NCBI GenBank assembly: GCA_003280345.1
Contig: QCFB01000016.1
Span: forward strand, 1-38,650
Reading direction: 5' to 3'
DNA length: 38,650 nucleotides
Origin: Prochlorococcus sp. AG-363-A16
GTDB taxonomy: Bacteria; Cyanobacteriota; Cyanobacteriia; PCC-6307; Cyanobiaceae
Shown piece by piece: positions 29,839 to 38,285 of this stretch. Each line of letters starts with the position of its first letter. Position 1 is the first letter of the stretch. The translations under genes were made by a program, and so were the position numbers. Under the pieces are notes generated by a model. It saw nothing but the letters and a program-made list of their open reading frames with translations. It was not told where the DNA came from and did no database searches.

Positions 29839-32088
29839 ATGGCAACGAAATTTCCTTCGTTTAGTCAGGGTCTGGCACAGGACCCTACAACCCGCCGTAT
29901 TTGGTATGGCATCGCCACGGCTCACGATTTTGAGAGTCATGACGGTATGACCGAAGAACAGCTTTATCAAAAGCTGTTCTCAACACACTTCGGTCATCTA
30001 GCAATTATTGGCCTTTGGGTTGCAGGCAACCTGTTCCATATCGCCTGGCAAGGCAACTTTGAACAGTGGGTCACTGACCCTCTTCATGTTCGCCCAATCG
30101 CGCACGCAATTTGGGACCCGCATTTTGGTCAAGGCATTACTGATGCATTGACTCAAGCTGGTGCCAATGGACCAGTAAACATTGCCTATTCAGGCCTTTA
30201 TCACTGGTGGTACACCATCGGGCTCCGAACAAATGAAGAGCTCTTCCAAGGTGCCATTTTCATCAACATCATGGTGTGCTGGCTGCTCTTTGCAGGCTGG
30301 CTACATCTTCAGCCAAAGTTCCGTCCATCACTGGCATGGTTCAAGAACGCTGAAGCTCAGCTAAACCACCACATTGCGGTGTTGTTTGGTTTCTCAAATA
30401 TTGCTTGGAATGCTCACCTAATTCACGTGGCCATTCCAGAGTCCCGTGGCCAACACGTTGGCTGGGACAACTGGTTAACAGTTCTGCCTCATCCAGAAGG
30501 ATTAACTCCCTTCTTTACTGGTAACTGGGGCGCCTATGCACAAAATCCAGATTCTTTGGATCATGTGTTTGGCACTTCCCAGGGAGCAGGTACTGCTATT
30601 TATACATTTATGGGTGGATTGCACCCTGATAGCGGTGCCCTATGGCTAACTGATATTGCCCACCATCATCTTGCGCTTGGCGTAATTATGATTATTGGTG
30701 GTCATATGTACAGAAATACCTTTGGTATTGGCCACACCCTTAAAGAAATCACCGAGGCTCACAACACTAGTCACCCTAACGATCCACATAAGGATGGTTA
30801 TAGAGAGGGAGTAGGCCATTTCAGCATCAATCATGATGGCATCTATGAAACGGTCAACAATTCACTGCACTTCCAATTAGGCCTAGCACTTGCTTGTCTA
30901 GGTGTTGCTTGCAGCCTTGTAGCTCACCACATGGGTGCTTTACCTTCCTACGCATACATTGCGCAGGATTACACCACTCAGGCGGCTCTCTATACACACC
31001 ACCAGTACATCGCAGTTTTGTTGATGACTGGAGCGTTTTCTCATGGCGCAATCTTCTTTGTTCGTGACTATGACCCTGAGCTGAACAAAAACAACGTTCT
31101 TGCTCGTGTACTAGATAGCAAAGAAGCTCTAATCAGCCATTTGAGCTGGGTTTGCATGCTCCTTGGTTTCCATACCTTGGGCTTATATGTTCACAATGAT
31201 GTTTGTGTAGCTTTTGGTACACCAGAGAAGCAGATCCTGATTGAGCCAATCTTTGCTCAAGCCTTACAGGCTTTTAGCGGCAAGATGGTTTATGGGATTG
31301 ATGCAGTACTAGCAAATGCTAATAGTGCAGCGACTTTGGCCTCGCAACAAATGCCTGGCAACCATTATTGGATGGACATGATCAACGCCTCAGATGCGTC
31401 GACCAACTTTGTTCCAATTGGCCCAGCTGACTTCTTAGTTCACCACGGCATTGCTCTAGGTATTCACACTACAGCTTTGATCCTTATCAAAGGTGCACTT
31501 GATGCTAGGGGTTCCAAATTGATCCCTGATAAGAAGGACTTCGGTTATGCCTTCCCTTGCGATGGTCCAGGTCGTGGTGGTACATGTGACGTATCTGCAT
31601 GGGACGCCACATATATGGCTCTTTTCTGGGCAGTTAACACCATTGCATGGGTTCAGTTCTACTGGCATTGGAAACACCTTGCTATCTGGTCAGGCAATGT
31701 GGCTCAATTCAATGAGTCCGGAACCTACCTAATGGGTTGGTTTAGGGACTACCTATGGCTAAACAGTTCGCAGCTAATCAACGGCTATAACCCCTTTGGA
31801 GTTAATGAACTAGGTCCATGGGCATTTATGTTCCTATGGGGCCACCTGGTATGGGCTACTGGTTTCATGTTCCTAATTTCCTGGAGAGGTTATTGGCAAG
31901 AGTTGATCGAAACACTTGTATGGGCACATCAACGCACTCCAATTGCCAACCTTGTTGGCTGGAGAGATAAGCCAGTTGCACTTTCTATCGTGCAGGCTCG
32001 CCTTGTGGGTGTAACACACTTTGTTGTTGGCACCGCCGTTACATATGCGGCATTTGTTATCGGTTCAACCGCTGGCAAATTCGGATAG
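29839..32088 (+). CDS. psaB: Photosystem I P700 apoprotein A2
   Basis: This is the partner of PsaA in the P700 reaction-centre core. The 749-residue protein starts [16 protein letters not shown] and is full length. The Fx ligands are in [16 protein letters not shown], and the terminal region reads [10 protein letters not shown]-like ([16 protein letters not shown]) as in other PsaB. It is co-transcribed with psaA, 23 nt downstream, and followed within about 45 nt by a strong intrinsic terminator. Confidence 0.99.
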   Translation: MATKFPSFSQGLAQDPTTRRIWYGIATAHDFESHDGMTEEQLYQKLFSTHFGHLAIIGLWVAGNLFHIAWQGNFEQWVTDPLHVRPIAHAIWDPHFGQGITDALTQAGANGPVNIAYSGLYHWWYTIGLRTNEELFQGAIFINIMVCWLLFAGWLHLQPKFRPSLAWFKNAEAQLNHHIAVLFGFSNIAWNAHLIHVAIPESRGQHVGWDNWLTVLPHPEGLTPFFTGNWGAYAQNPDSLDHVFGTSQGAGTAIYTFMGGLHPDSGALWLTDIAHHHLALGVIMIIGGHMYRNTFGIGHTLKEITEAHNTSHPNDPHKDGYREGVGHFSINHDGIYETVNNSLHFQLGLALACLGVACSLVAHHMGALPSYAYIAQDYTTQAALYTHHQYIAVLLMTGAFSHGAIFFVRDYDPELNKNNVLARVLDSKEALISHLSWVCMLLGFHTLGLYVHNDVCVAFGTPEKQILIEPIFAQALQAFSGKMVYGIDAVLANANSAATLASQQMPGNHYWMDMINASDASTNFVPIGPADFLVHHGIALGIHTTALILIKGALDARGSKLIPDKKDFGYAFPCDGPGRGGTCDVSAWDATYMALFWAVNTIAWVQFYWHWKHLAIWSGNVAQFNESGTYLMGWFRDYLWLNSSQLINGYNPFGVNELGPWAFMFLWGHLVWATGFMFLISWRGYWQELIETLVWAHQRTPIANLVGWRDKPVALSIVQARLVGVTHFVVGTAVTYAAFVIGSTAGKFG

Positions 32089-32129
32089 GGCAAAACCTAT
32101 TTAAAGAGGTCGCCTTGAAAAAGGCTTTA

Positions 32130-32161
32130 AACCCCGTCATTAAACTGACGGGGTTTTTTTT
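32130..32161 (+). terminator. Rho-independent terminator of psaAB
   Basis: CCCCGTCA (32132-32139), loop TTAAAC, then TGACGGGG (32146-32153) form a perfect 8-bp stem, extended by A-U pairs, followed by eight T. It lies about 44 nt past the psaB stop. This is a textbook intrinsic terminator for a highly expressed operon. Confidence 0.93.
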
Positions 32162-32486
32162 ATGCAAAGAAAATGAAAAGGCAAAAGAGCTCCGAAAAAA
32201 CTAATACAAAACAAATTCAATTGTTCCTTGTAATCCGAAACCAATAATCAAAAATTAGCTGGACAAAACGTGGTAAGGATTTAACTTGCAACCTTCCAAG
32301 TATCAAATTAATAAATAGCTAATCCATAAAAGTCTCTATTATCCAAAATCGGATGCAATTAATAAAATCCCTAATAAAGGAATTTAAAATGTAGGCTCTA
32401 TCGACTAACAAGGTCTGGAGACTGATCAAAGTATTCAATAAGAATTAACTACTTACTATTGATTTAATCGAAAGGCTTCCCTCCAT
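32162..32486. other. AT-rich gap between psaB terminator and small minus-strand ORF
   Basis: About 325 nt with no supported gene on either strand. Composition is AT-rich with short A-runs. I saw no strong inverted repeat, tRNA or ribosome-binding pattern. It may hold the 3' end of the minus-strand 62-residue gene or an unrecognised small RNA. Confidence 0.5.
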
Positions 32487-32675
32487 TTATTTGTGATCAT
32501 TGAGTTTACCTTCCCCCTTTGCAGCTACACTTTTCAAAAATCTATTCCAAGTCTTGGGCCAACGCCAGCGAAAGATCACAGCAAGCAGAAATAAATAGAA
32601 AGTGCCCTCCAAAGGATGACTCAAATTCAAAAGAGATGAATAAAGCTGACTATTGAAAACTTCTGAAATCTCCAT
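32487..32675 (-). CDS. Small single-span membrane protein, unknown
   Basis: The ATG at 32675 opens a 62-residue frame. The N-terminal half is neutral (MEISEVFNSQLYSSLLNLSHP), a hydrophobic span follows (GTFYLFLLAVIFRW), and the end is basic and hydrophilic (RWRWPKTWNRFLKS to KGEGKLNDHK). This gives the expected inside-positive topology of a small membrane protein. I do not recognise a family. It lies downstream of psaL but behind a strong terminator, so it would need its own promoter or read-through. No Shine-Dalgarno sequence is visible. A role near photosystem I is only suggested by position. Confidence 0.55.
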   Translation of the reverse strand: MEISEVFNSQLYSSLLNLSHPLEGTFYLFLLAVIFRWRWPKTWNRFLKSVAAKGEGKLNDHK

Positions 32676-32764
32676 AGCTTTTTAGTTATTGAGAACTAGC
32701 TAAATAGATCTTTCTACTAAAAGTAAGAACTATTTCAAATCTTCGCAAACACCGATGAACTAGT

Positions 32765-32810
32765 CAAAAAAAAGTTGTCCCAGGTAGCAAAGCAACCCAA
32801 GACAACTTTT
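32765..32810 (-). terminator. Rho-independent terminator of psaI-psaL
   Basis: Read on the minus strand, AAAAGTTGTC and GACAACTTTT form a perfect 10-bp stem around a 21-nt loop and run into eight T. It begins 35 nt after the psaL stop. It cleanly separates psaL from the small 62-residue frame downstream. Confidence 0.85.
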
Positions 32811-32844
32811 AAGAACAATTCAACTAAAGCCTAAATTAATAAAC

Positions 32845-33444
32845 TCAGCCAACCCAAGGGAAGAAAGCGCCCTGCTGCATCAGAGTGTCAACATGCAATG
32901 TTCCACATAGTAGCCAGGCAAAAACTGCTCCACCGCATCCACCAAGCCAAAAGCCACTGGTGAAATCTGCCCAACCAACTTTGGTGAATAAGTCAGCAGG
33001 AGGATTATCAATTGTGCAATCAGCAGGCTGCACGTTTGGTCCATTCCCTGGAGAGTTATAAAGGACCAGAAGAGCAGTAAGGATATGCATTGCACCAACA
33101 GCGCTAAGTAAGCCTGCTGTTAAAGCAAAGTCACTATTCCTAAATGGACCTGTAATAGCAAATGGTCCAAAAAGAAAATAACCAAACATCGCACCTACTT
33201 CCAGCCCACGGAAATTGGGAGAAAGTCCTTCACGATAGAAAGGAAGATTGTTCAGCCAAGCCTTTGTGAAGTAACCACTGTTAACTGGAGTAGCCAGATC
33301 ACCAACACAAGGATCAGCGGCTGGGGTTACTGCCCACTGATCAGCTATGCCAATATCACCTGGACGTACGCTGTCATCAACGTACTTCTCGGCAAGTTTA
33401 ACTGGCTTATTGGACTTTAAGAAGGGGTCCTGAAATTCAGTCAT
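32845..33444 (-). CDS. psaL: Photosystem I reaction centre subunit XI
   Basis: PsaL forms the trimerisation domain of cyanobacterial photosystem I. The 199-residue protein has the typical segments [38 protein letters not shown] and GPFR, followed by membrane spans, and ends GAFFPWVG. It starts at ATG 45 nt after psaI and is followed by its own terminator. Direction is opposite to psaAB. Confidence 0.98.
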   Translation of the reverse strand: MTEFQDPFLKSNKPVKLAEKYVDDSVRPGDIGIADQWAVTPAADPCVGDLATPVNSGYFTKAWLNNLPFYREGLSPNFRGLEVGAMFGYFLFGPFAITGPFRNSDFALTAGLLSAVGAMHILTALLVLYNSPGNGPNVQPADCTIDNPPADLFTKVGWADFTSGFWLGGCGGAVFAWLLCGTLHVDTLMQQGAFFPWVG

Positions 33445-33489
33445 TGTGGAAACAAATACTGGGTTTGTTTGAAAAAGAAAAGCATCCGT

Positions 33490-33606
33490 TTAGTCGGTTG
33501 CTGTGATGTGACGTCCAACCAAAACAATGAAAACTGCAGGTGTCACAAGCCCAATTAAGGGAACAAACACTGAAGGCAGCCAAGTTGCGGCAAACTCACT
33601 AGTCAT
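33490..33606 (-). CDS. psaI: Photosystem I reaction centre subunit VIII
   Basis: A 38-residue frame reading MTSEFAATWLPSVFVPLIG, continuing with VTPAVFIVLVGRHITATD. This is PsaI: a single membrane span with the FVPLIGLVTPA-type core. PsaI helps PsaL bind in photosystem I. The gene is short and easily missed. It heads the psaI-psaL pair, with a 45-nt gap to psaL. The region 33607-33748 upstream is shared with the divergent HEAT-like gene and must hold both promoters. Confidence 0.95.
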   Translation of the reverse strand: MTSEFAATWLPSVFVPLIGLVTPAVFIVLVGRHITATD

Positions 33607-33748
33607 GCCATATGCCTATAGATCCATAGTTACTGTATAGATTTCCTTTGACATGTACCTGTTTAGAACGCATTGGTGACATAAAAGTTCAATCCATTGC
33701 TTATCCAGCAATCATTGACCAAGATCTGATCGGTCTAATAATTGATTA

Positions 33749-34231
33749 ATGAACCAATTCTTCGCTGGGGGTGCTGCTTTAATCACTGCCCTGATTTTGT
33801 GGGGGTTAGGAAGAAGACCTCGGGCAACTTTTCTGAAAAGTGACTTCGGAAACTCTTTGAATTACAACCAGAGCAATCAGATCAGTCTGATTGCTTCAGA
33901 GGCAGTTCCTAACAAAAGCAAATCATTGAACTGCTCCACTTTGAAGCTCGGATGGAAACCTCCTAGCAGTGCAAAAGATCAGTTGAGTCTTCGCAAAGAG
34001 CTCTTTCAGTTAATCAATTCAGGCCCTGAGCAACGTTTACAAGCAATAACATTTGCAGGCATCTGGGGGCATAGATCTATTTTGTCAATACTTAGACGCG
34101 GTCTTAAAGATTCAGATTCACGAGTAGTTCATGCAGCAGCAAAAGCAATACAAAAGCATAAAAAAGGTTTAAATTTTGAGCCTCTTCAAGAAGATGTTCG
34201 TCCTCCCCGCAACGTTGCTCTTATGCGGTAA
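33749..34231 (+). CDS. HEAT-like repeat protein with N-terminal membrane anchor
   Basis: The 160-residue protein starts with a hydrophobic segment (FFAGGAALITALILWGLG) that looks like an uncleaved anchor. After a Ser/Asn-rich linker comes a helical part, LRKELFQLINSGPEQRLQAI then LRRGLKDSDSRVVHAAAKAI, typical of HEAT repeats that bind other proteins. No enzyme motif is present. The gene is divergent to psaI-psaL, and its last 46 nt overlap the end of the opposite-strand glycosyltransferase. A link to photosystem assembly is possible only from position. Confidence 0.7.
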   Translation: MNQFFAGGAALITALILWGLGRRPRATFLKSDFGNSLNYNQSNQISLIASEAVPNKSKSLNCSTLKLGWKPPSSAKDQLSLRKELFQLINSGPEQRLQAITFAGIWGHRSILSILRRGLKDSDSRVVHAAAKAIQKHKKGLNFEPLQEDVRPPRNVALMR

Positions 34232-35151
34232 ATAGGTCTTCCCTGACTTTCATGATAAGTACGAATTTGCAATTCTCCAAGAAGACCAAAACAAAACAGC
34301 TGAACTCCAGTAATTCCAAGCACTAATGCAAAGGTAAGCAATGGACGATGACCAATATCTTCTCCTAAAAGCTTTATCAAGAGTAGATAAGCACTTGCAC
34401 ATAGGCTTGCCAATATTGTGACAATCCCTCCAAAACCAAATACATACATTGGGCGAGTTAAGAAACGATTCATAAACCAAACAGTCAATAAATCCATCAA
34501 GACTCGAAACGTGCGATCTATTCCGTATTTACTACTCCCGTATTTACGCTCTCGGTGATTCACTTTTACTTCGGTTATACGAGCACCCTCAATATTTGCC
34601 AAAACAGGCAAAAACCTATGCAATTCTCCATATAGACGCATATCAGCCAAAACTTCACGTCTATAGGCTTTTAAAGAGCATCCATAATCATGTAGCCGAA
34701 CTCCTGTCACATGACCTATTAGACGATTAGCAATCCTTGAGGGCAACTTCCTCTGTAATTCAGCATCTTGCCGTTGAAATCTCCAACCACTTACTAAGTC
34801 AAATCCCTCTCGCAACTTATTAACAAGCATAGGAATATCAGCGGGGTCATTCTGCAAGTCGCCATCCAGACTCACTACTACATCACCAATAGCGACATCA
34901 AAACCCGCTGCCATTGCTGCTGTTTGACCGTAATTTTTTCTCAATAAAACACATACTAATTCTGGAATGTCTCTACTCAGATGAGAGAGAACTTCAGCAC
35001 TTTTGTCAGAAGACCCATCGTTAACTAAAACTAATTCAAAGCTTTCCTCTGTTGGGCGAAGCACATTTAATAACTGCTCAACTAGTTGAGGCAGACTTTC
35101 TTCCTCGTTGTAGACAGGAACAACTACGGATATGTCTAAAGGCAAAGTCAT
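34186..35151 (-). CDS. GtrB/DPM1-like family 2 glycosyltransferase
   Basis: The 321-residue protein has an N-terminal GT2 domain: ISVVVPVYNEEESL, LVNDGSSDKS, the metal-binding DGDLQNDPAD and RERKYGSSKYG. Two C-terminal membrane spans follow (VFGFGGIVTILASLCASAYL and TFALVLGITGVQLFCFGLLG). This is the layout of polyisoprenyl-phosphate glycosyltransferases, which load a sugar on a lipid carrier at the cytoplasmic membrane for later transfer to envelope glycans. The sugar is not predictable. I prefer the ATG at 35151 over a GTG at 35166. The gene is 39 nt downstream of the NlpC/P60 gene, suggesting an envelope operon. Confidence 0.9.
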   Translation of the reverse strand: MTLPLDISVVVPVYNEEESLPQLVEQLLNVLRPTEESFELVLVNDGSSDKSAEVLSHLSRDIPELVCVLLRKNYGQTAAMAAGFDVAIGDVVVSLDGDLQNDPADIPMLVNKLREGFDLVSGWRFQRQDAELQRKLPSRIANRLIGHVTGVRLHDYGCSLKAYRREVLADMRLYGELHRFLPVLANIEGARITEVKVNHRERKYGSSKYGIDRTFRVLMDLLTVWFMNRFLTRPMYVFGFGGIVTILASLCASAYLLLIKLLGEDIGHRPLLTFALVLGITGVQLFCFGLLGELQIRTYHESQGRPIYRIRATLRGGRTSS

Positions 35152-35190
35152 CCCATAAATTTGCACTAAACAGCAACTTAGTCGGCCGAT

Positions 35191-35922
35191 TCATGGGAGA
35201 GAGCTCCCGTCATGACATCGGACCACCCTCCCAGCACCACAAAGCTGAGCACGGTAAAAACAAGACACTGGATTGGTCTCATTGAGGTTAAGACTGTCAC
35301 AGCCAATCCCATTACGTCCATTTTTTGAACCTGAGCTATGCCAATACCATCCACCACCTTTATATAAGGCAACATGTGTACATTTTTCCTTAGGCCCGAA
35401 AAACAAAAGATCTCCTGGCAACAAAATCTCATAGTTCCCTTGAGAAACTTCTAAGGTCTCGCAAAAACTTTGCTGCTGATAAGCATCTCGCGGTAACCAA
35501 ATCCCCTCGCTAGCAAAAGAAGTCTGAATAAGCCCTGAACAATCGAAATCTGGGCCAAGAGTACCTCCCCAAAGATATTTATTAGGTTGACTAGCTGCTG
35601 CTTCTAGCCAACTGAGGACCTTTGGTAACCTCTCAATTATTTTTTCCTTTCTTATTAGATGTGGCTTCCAAGAACTTCTTAAAAAAACTTGGCCAATCAT
35701 TTCTGAAAGAGGCAACCAACATTTGTAACCATCTTCAAGCAATCTCGCCTCTATCCTTGAAGTCTTGGATAGACAACTGATTGATTTGTTTAATCCATTA
35801 GCGATTAATTCAAAACATCTTCCTGCGGCCACCTGAGTCACTAGCTCATTTCCTTCAGGCTTAGCAAAACCATTAACTCCAACCTCCAATTGCCAACAAC
35901 TTCCTTTGAGCATGATGTTCAT
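35191..35922 (-). CDS. NlpC/P60 family peptidoglycan endopeptidase
   Basis: The 243-residue protein ends in an NlpC/P60 cysteine peptidase domain: LWGGTLGPDFDCSGLIQ with catalytic C128, then THVALYKGG with H183 and WYWHSSG with H195 as the triad. The N-terminal 80 residues look like SH3b modules (CFELIANGLN, LLEDGYKCWLPLSEM). This layout matches cyanobacterial gamma-D-glutamyl-diaminopimelate endopeptidases of the AvPCP/NpPCP type, which trim or recycle peptidoglycan stems. No signal peptide is seen, so it may act in recycling inside the cell. It is divergent to the serine hydrolase and upstream of the glycosyltransferase. Confidence 0.92.
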   Translation of the reverse strand: MNIMLKGSCWQLEVGVNGFAKPEGNELVTQVAAGRCFELIANGLNKSISCLSKTSRIEARLLEDGYKCWLPLSEMIGQVFLRSSWKPHLIRKEKIIERLPKVLSWLEAAASQPNKYLWGGTLGPDFDCSGLIQTSFASEGIWLPRDAYQQQSFCETLEVSQGNYEILLPGDLLFFGPKEKCTHVALYKGGGWYWHSSGSKNGRNGIGCDSLNLNETNPVSCFYRAQLCGAGRVVRCHDGSSLP

Positions 35923-35966
35923 ATGAGGTAAAGCTTCTAGGGTCTGAATTGAGTAATTTGAGCGCT

Positions 35967-36869
35967 ATGGCGTTCTACCGTTTCGACCCCCACATGGCTT
36001 CCGAATTGGAAGCACTTCTAGATCAAATTGCCAAAGAAGGTCGACCAGGCCTCAAAAACAACATTGCAATCAGCTGGATTCGCTATGAAAAGACCAATCC
36101 TGAGGCTTGCAGCGGTATTGGAGCTGGCTGGTCTGAAGAGAAGCTGCTCTATCCCGCAAGCATAGTGAAATTGATTTATGCCATAGCAATAGAAGCTTGG
36201 TTACAGAAGGATATCTTGACCGATTCTGTAGAACTTCAACAAGCTTTGAAGGACATGGTCAAAGAGTCCAGCAACGACGCAACTAGTCTCATAATGGATC
36301 TACTCACAGGTACGACCAGTGGTCCTTCCCTGCATGGGGAAAGGTGGCATGCATGGCAAAAGCAAAGGCAGCAAGTAAATAAATGGTTACAGAGCTTGAA
36401 TTGGCCTGAGCTTGCAGGAGTTAATTGCTGCCAAAAAACTTGGAATGATGGTCCCTTTGGACGTGAACGAGACTTTTACGGTGCAACTAATACAAACCGA
36501 AATTCACTGACTACTGCTGCCACGGCTCGCCTTTTGGAAGCTGTAATGACTAATGACTTGGTCTCACCACCAGCATGCAAAAGAGTACAAAAGCTTCTTT
36601 CAAGATCATTAGATGTTTTTCAAAGAGAAGCAAATCCTGAAAATCAAATCGATGGTTTTCTTGGTGAAGGGTTACCTAAAGGGACTCGGTTTTGGAGTAA
36701 AGCAGGTTTAATGAGCCAAGCTCGTCATGACGCTGCGTGGTTCTGTTCACCTAAAGCCAACCCAATGCTATTGGTTGTTTTTACACAAGGTAGAGAAAGA
36801 GCAAAAGATGCCTCATTGCTTCCTTCGATTGCCCGTGAGTTAAGCAAGCTTAATGTCCAAATGAGCTGA
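35967..36869 (+). CDS. Class A beta-lactamase-like serine hydrolase
   Basis: The 300-residue protein has the SxxK motif in YPASIVKLIYAIAIE, a following ESSNDATSLIMDLL that stands where SDN lies, and FWSKAGLMSQARHDAAWF where the KTG-like motif lies. These mark the penicillin-binding/beta-lactamase fold. No signal peptide is clear. True beta-lactamase activity is unlikely to be its native role; a D,D-peptidase or esterase is equally possible. The ATG at 35967 is preferred; a TTG at 35949 would add six residues. It is divergent to the NlpC/P60 gene, which supports an envelope role. Confidence 0.85.
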   Translation: MAFYRFDPHMASELEALLDQIAKEGRPGLKNNIAISWIRYEKTNPEACSGIGAGWSEEKLLYPASIVKLIYAIAIEAWLQKDILTDSVELQQALKDMVKESSNDATSLIMDLLTGTTSGPSLHGERWHAWQKQRQQVNKWLQSLNWPELAGVNCCQKTWNDGPFGRERDFYGATNTNRNSLTTAATARLLEAVMTNDLVSPPACKRVQKLLSRSLDVFQREANPENQIDGFLGEGLPKGTRFWSKAGLMSQARHDAAWFCSPKANPMLLVVFTQGRERAKDASLLPSIARELSKLNVQMS

Positions 36870-36889
36870 AAAAAAACTAAACCTCTTAA

Positions 36890-36936
36890 TTGCGATCCAA
36901 TTCATCGCAAAACCCTCATTATGAGATGAAGGGTTT
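36890..36936. terminator. Two adjacent hairpins between convergent genes
   Basis: TTGCGAT/ATCGCAA (36890-36910, 7-nt loop) is followed directly by AAACCCTCAT/ATGAAGGGTTT (36910-36936, one bulged A). They lie between the serine hydrolase (+) and the 44-residue gene (-). On the minus strand the second stem runs into TTTTGC, giving a modest U-tract. A bidirectional terminator is plausible but not textbook. Confidence 0.5.
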
Positions 36937-36973
36937 AATGTCTCAAAGGAAGCTTGAACCAAAACCCGATCGC

Positions 36974-37108
36974 TCACCGCGCAAGCAACATCACTCCAGC
37001 AAACAAAATTGATCCAACTATAAAACCAACGCCCAAAAGCACTGCAACTATTGGTGTATTTAGATAAACGGAAATTGTCGCCAACTCATTCCCTTTTTTT
37101 TCAGCCAC
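36974..37108 (-). CDS. 44-residue single-span membrane protein, paralogue A
   Basis: GTG at 37108 opens a frame reading MAEKKGNELATISVYLNT, then a hydrophobic span PIVAVLLGVGFIVGSILFAG and an ending MLLAR. Aligned from EL to the last Arg it matches the 98-residue neighbour (paralogue C) at 15 of 37 positions with no gap. AGG lies 8 nt before the GTG, and TGCTTGAATA lies 29 nt before it, as in the two other genes of the cluster. The conserved core, shared leader and intact frame argue that it is a real gene despite its size. Function unknown; a small membrane regulator or subunit is possible. Confidence 0.72.
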   Translation of the reverse strand: MAEKKGNELATISVYLNTPIVAVLLGVGFIVGSILFAGVMLLAR

Positions 37109-37147
37109 CGGTCAATCCTGCCCGAAATAAGAACTAATATTCAAGCA
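37109..37147 (-). promoter_or_regulatory. Shared 5' control element, copy A
   Basis: On the minus strand TGCTTGAATA (37147-37138) is followed by a 29-nt spacer containing AGG, 8 nt before the GTG. The same 10-mer stands before paralogues B and C. TGC-TTGAAT could be an extended -10 box (TGn plus 4 of 6 TATAAT matches) giving a very short 5' UTR, or a protein- or RNA-binding site. Further upstream (37148-37265) is A-rich with nothing else recognised. Confidence 0.55.
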
Positions 37148-37265
37148 TCACCCATTCCAAAAAGATTCCAAAAAAACCCAAAAAAACAATTCCTAGAAAA
37201 AAATTGCCTATACCTGTAACAAATTTGAATCCTTAAGAAAGCAAATATGTTGTTTTCTTTAATTA

Positions 37266-37880
37266 CTATCTATTCCTGGACTGGAAAAGATCTTGTGCAT
37301 TGGTCAACTTCCTGCCATTTGGACTTTTCAAGCCAATAGCCATAGAAGTTTTTCGGTTGGGTTGTCTTGTTACAGGATCGCTAGTCCTCAGTTCTGCAGG
37401 TTGCTTTTCTTGAGGGGTTTCCCCTAATGCAGGAACCAACTCTGACTTCACCTTTAATGGAATGGAATTGAGTTTTTCTTCTAATGAAGGCTCCATCACC
37501 GACTTCACCTCTAATGGAGCTGTTTTTGGGTTTTCCTCTTCTGAAGGAACCATCTCCGACTTCGCCTCTAATGGAGCCGAATTAGCCACTAACGCGCCAT
37601 TAGGAATATTCAAATCGAGCCTGCCGTGCGAGAACGAAACAGCTACGTATACAAATGTTGAAGCAAGTAAAACAACAAAAAACAGAATTAAAGCTATTTG
37701 ATTTATAGGTTTCCAATAAATGGAGACATTTGCAAGCTCTTGTCGTTTATTAGAGGTTTCATTAGGCACTGAACCCCACTGAACATAAACATCGTCATTT
37801 ATCCAACCTTTAGTTGCATCGCGATAAGGGGATGTGGTCGTAGCAAAATCGACCAGCTCTTTGATCCTCTCTCTTACCAC
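37266..37880 (-). CDS. 204-residue single-span protein with three 19-residue repeats, paralogue B
   Basis: I do not recognise a named family. GTG at 37880 starts MVRERIKELVDFATTTSPYR, with AGG 8 nt upstream. Residues 48-58 (ELANVSIYWKP) match the core of paralogues A and C, followed by a hydrophobic span at about 61-83. Residues 101-157 are three tandem 19-residue repeats built on APLEVKSxxxPSxEE, with a 57-bp period in the DNA. The tail is basic and Pro/Asn-rich. If the basic N-terminus is inside, the repeats lie outside the membrane. The repeats have diverged but keep PL-x-[VA]-KS and the proline. Function unknown. Confidence 0.68.
   Translation of the reverse strand: MVRERIKELVDFATTTSPYRDATKGWINDDVYVQWGSVPNETSNKRQELANVSIYWKPINQIALILFFVVLLASTFVYVAVSFSHGRLDLNIPNGALVANSAPLEAKSEMVPSEEENPKTAPLEVKSVMEPSLEEKLNSIPLKVKSELVPALGETPQEKQPAELRTSDPVTRQPNRKTSMAIGLKSPNGRKLTNAQDLFQSRNR
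37410..37580 (-). repeat. Three tandem 57-bp repeats inside paralogue B
   Basis: GACTTC followed by an ACCT- or GCCT-type run and TAATGGA recurs at 37444, 37501 and 37558, exactly 57 bp apart. The units encode 19 residues each (101-119, 120-138, 139-157). All are in frame, so copy number can change without breaking the gene. Confidence 0.9.
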
Positions 37881-37914
37881 TGTTTGAACCTGGATATTGA
37901 AGTGTATTCAAGCA
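37881..37914 (-). promoter_or_regulatory. Shared 5' control element, copy B
   Basis: TGCTTGAATA (37914-37905 on the minus strand) precedes the GTG of paralogue B with a 24-nt spacer; AGG lies 8 nt before the GTG. The spacer TCAATATCC-AGG-TTCAAACA resembles that of copy C (TCATATCTTA-AGG-ATCCAAACT), so homology extends beyond the 10-mer. Confidence 0.58.
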
Positions 37915-37988
37915 CCGAAGAAGAACTTTCCATTAGCAATGGATAGTCAAATCTAAAAAAAAACGTTTTTGCAGCGAATCTCCCTTGA

Positions 37989-38285
37989 TCAACGAACTAT
38001 GAAAGTCAAGGCAGCAACAAAGATTGCTGAGGCGATGACGCCAACAGAGACTAATCCTGCAATTTTCCCAGTATTAAGAGAAACAGAAACGCTCAGCAAT
38101 TCTGCCCTCCCATCTCGTTTGGTTTCTGCCACTGACTTGGCTGGCTTCTTGATAGCTGATTGATTCACTGAAATAACTTTCTTCTGAGCTGCCGCTGCCT
38201 TGCGATCTGCTGCTGCTTTCTTCTCTGCCGCTGCTTTGCGATCTGCCGCTGCTTTGCGATCTGCTGCTGCTTTCTTCTCTGCCAC
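37989..38285 (-). CDS. 98-residue protein with Lys/Ala hexapeptide repeats and C-terminal anchor, paralogue C
   Basis: GTG at 38285 starts MAEKKAAADRKAAADRK; the frame is open 12 codons further but AGG 9 nt upstream and the match to paralogue A's MAEKK favour this start. Residues 5-34 are five hexapeptides of the form KAAADR or KAAAEK, probably a charged helix. A Lys-rich linker leads to the core ELLSVSVSLNT (residues 62-72) and a C-terminal membrane span ending FIVR at the chain end, so it is a tail-anchored protein with its helix likely in the cytoplasm. It resembles TolA-like Lys/Ala helices in composition only. Function unknown. Confidence 0.72.
   Translation of the reverse strand: MAEKKAAADRKAAADRKAAAEKKAAADRKAAAAQKKVISVNQSAIKKPAKSVAETKRDGRAELLSVSVSLNTGKIAGLVSVGVIASAIFVAALTFIVR
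38184..38273 (-). repeat. Tandem 18-bp repeats inside paralogue C
   Basis: Five in-frame 18-bp units encode KAAADR, KAAADR, KAAAEK, KAAADR and a decayed KAAAAQ. The nucleotide units are nearly identical (GCTGCTTTGCGATCTGCC type), so they look recently duplicated and could vary between strains. Confidence 0.85.

Noticed and set aside
27533-32088. Several frames of 60-100 residues antisense or out of frame in psaA and psaB
   Set aside because: They lie wholly within highly conserved photosystem genes and reflect codon bias.
37410-37580. Direct repeats considered as a CRISPR array
   Set aside because: Units are contiguous with no spacers, in frame, and encode a protein repeat.
37462-37701. Plus-strand 79-residue frame opposite paralogue B
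   Set aside because: It is the antisense shadow of the repeat region; no start signal, and the minus-strand gene has a shared leader and core.
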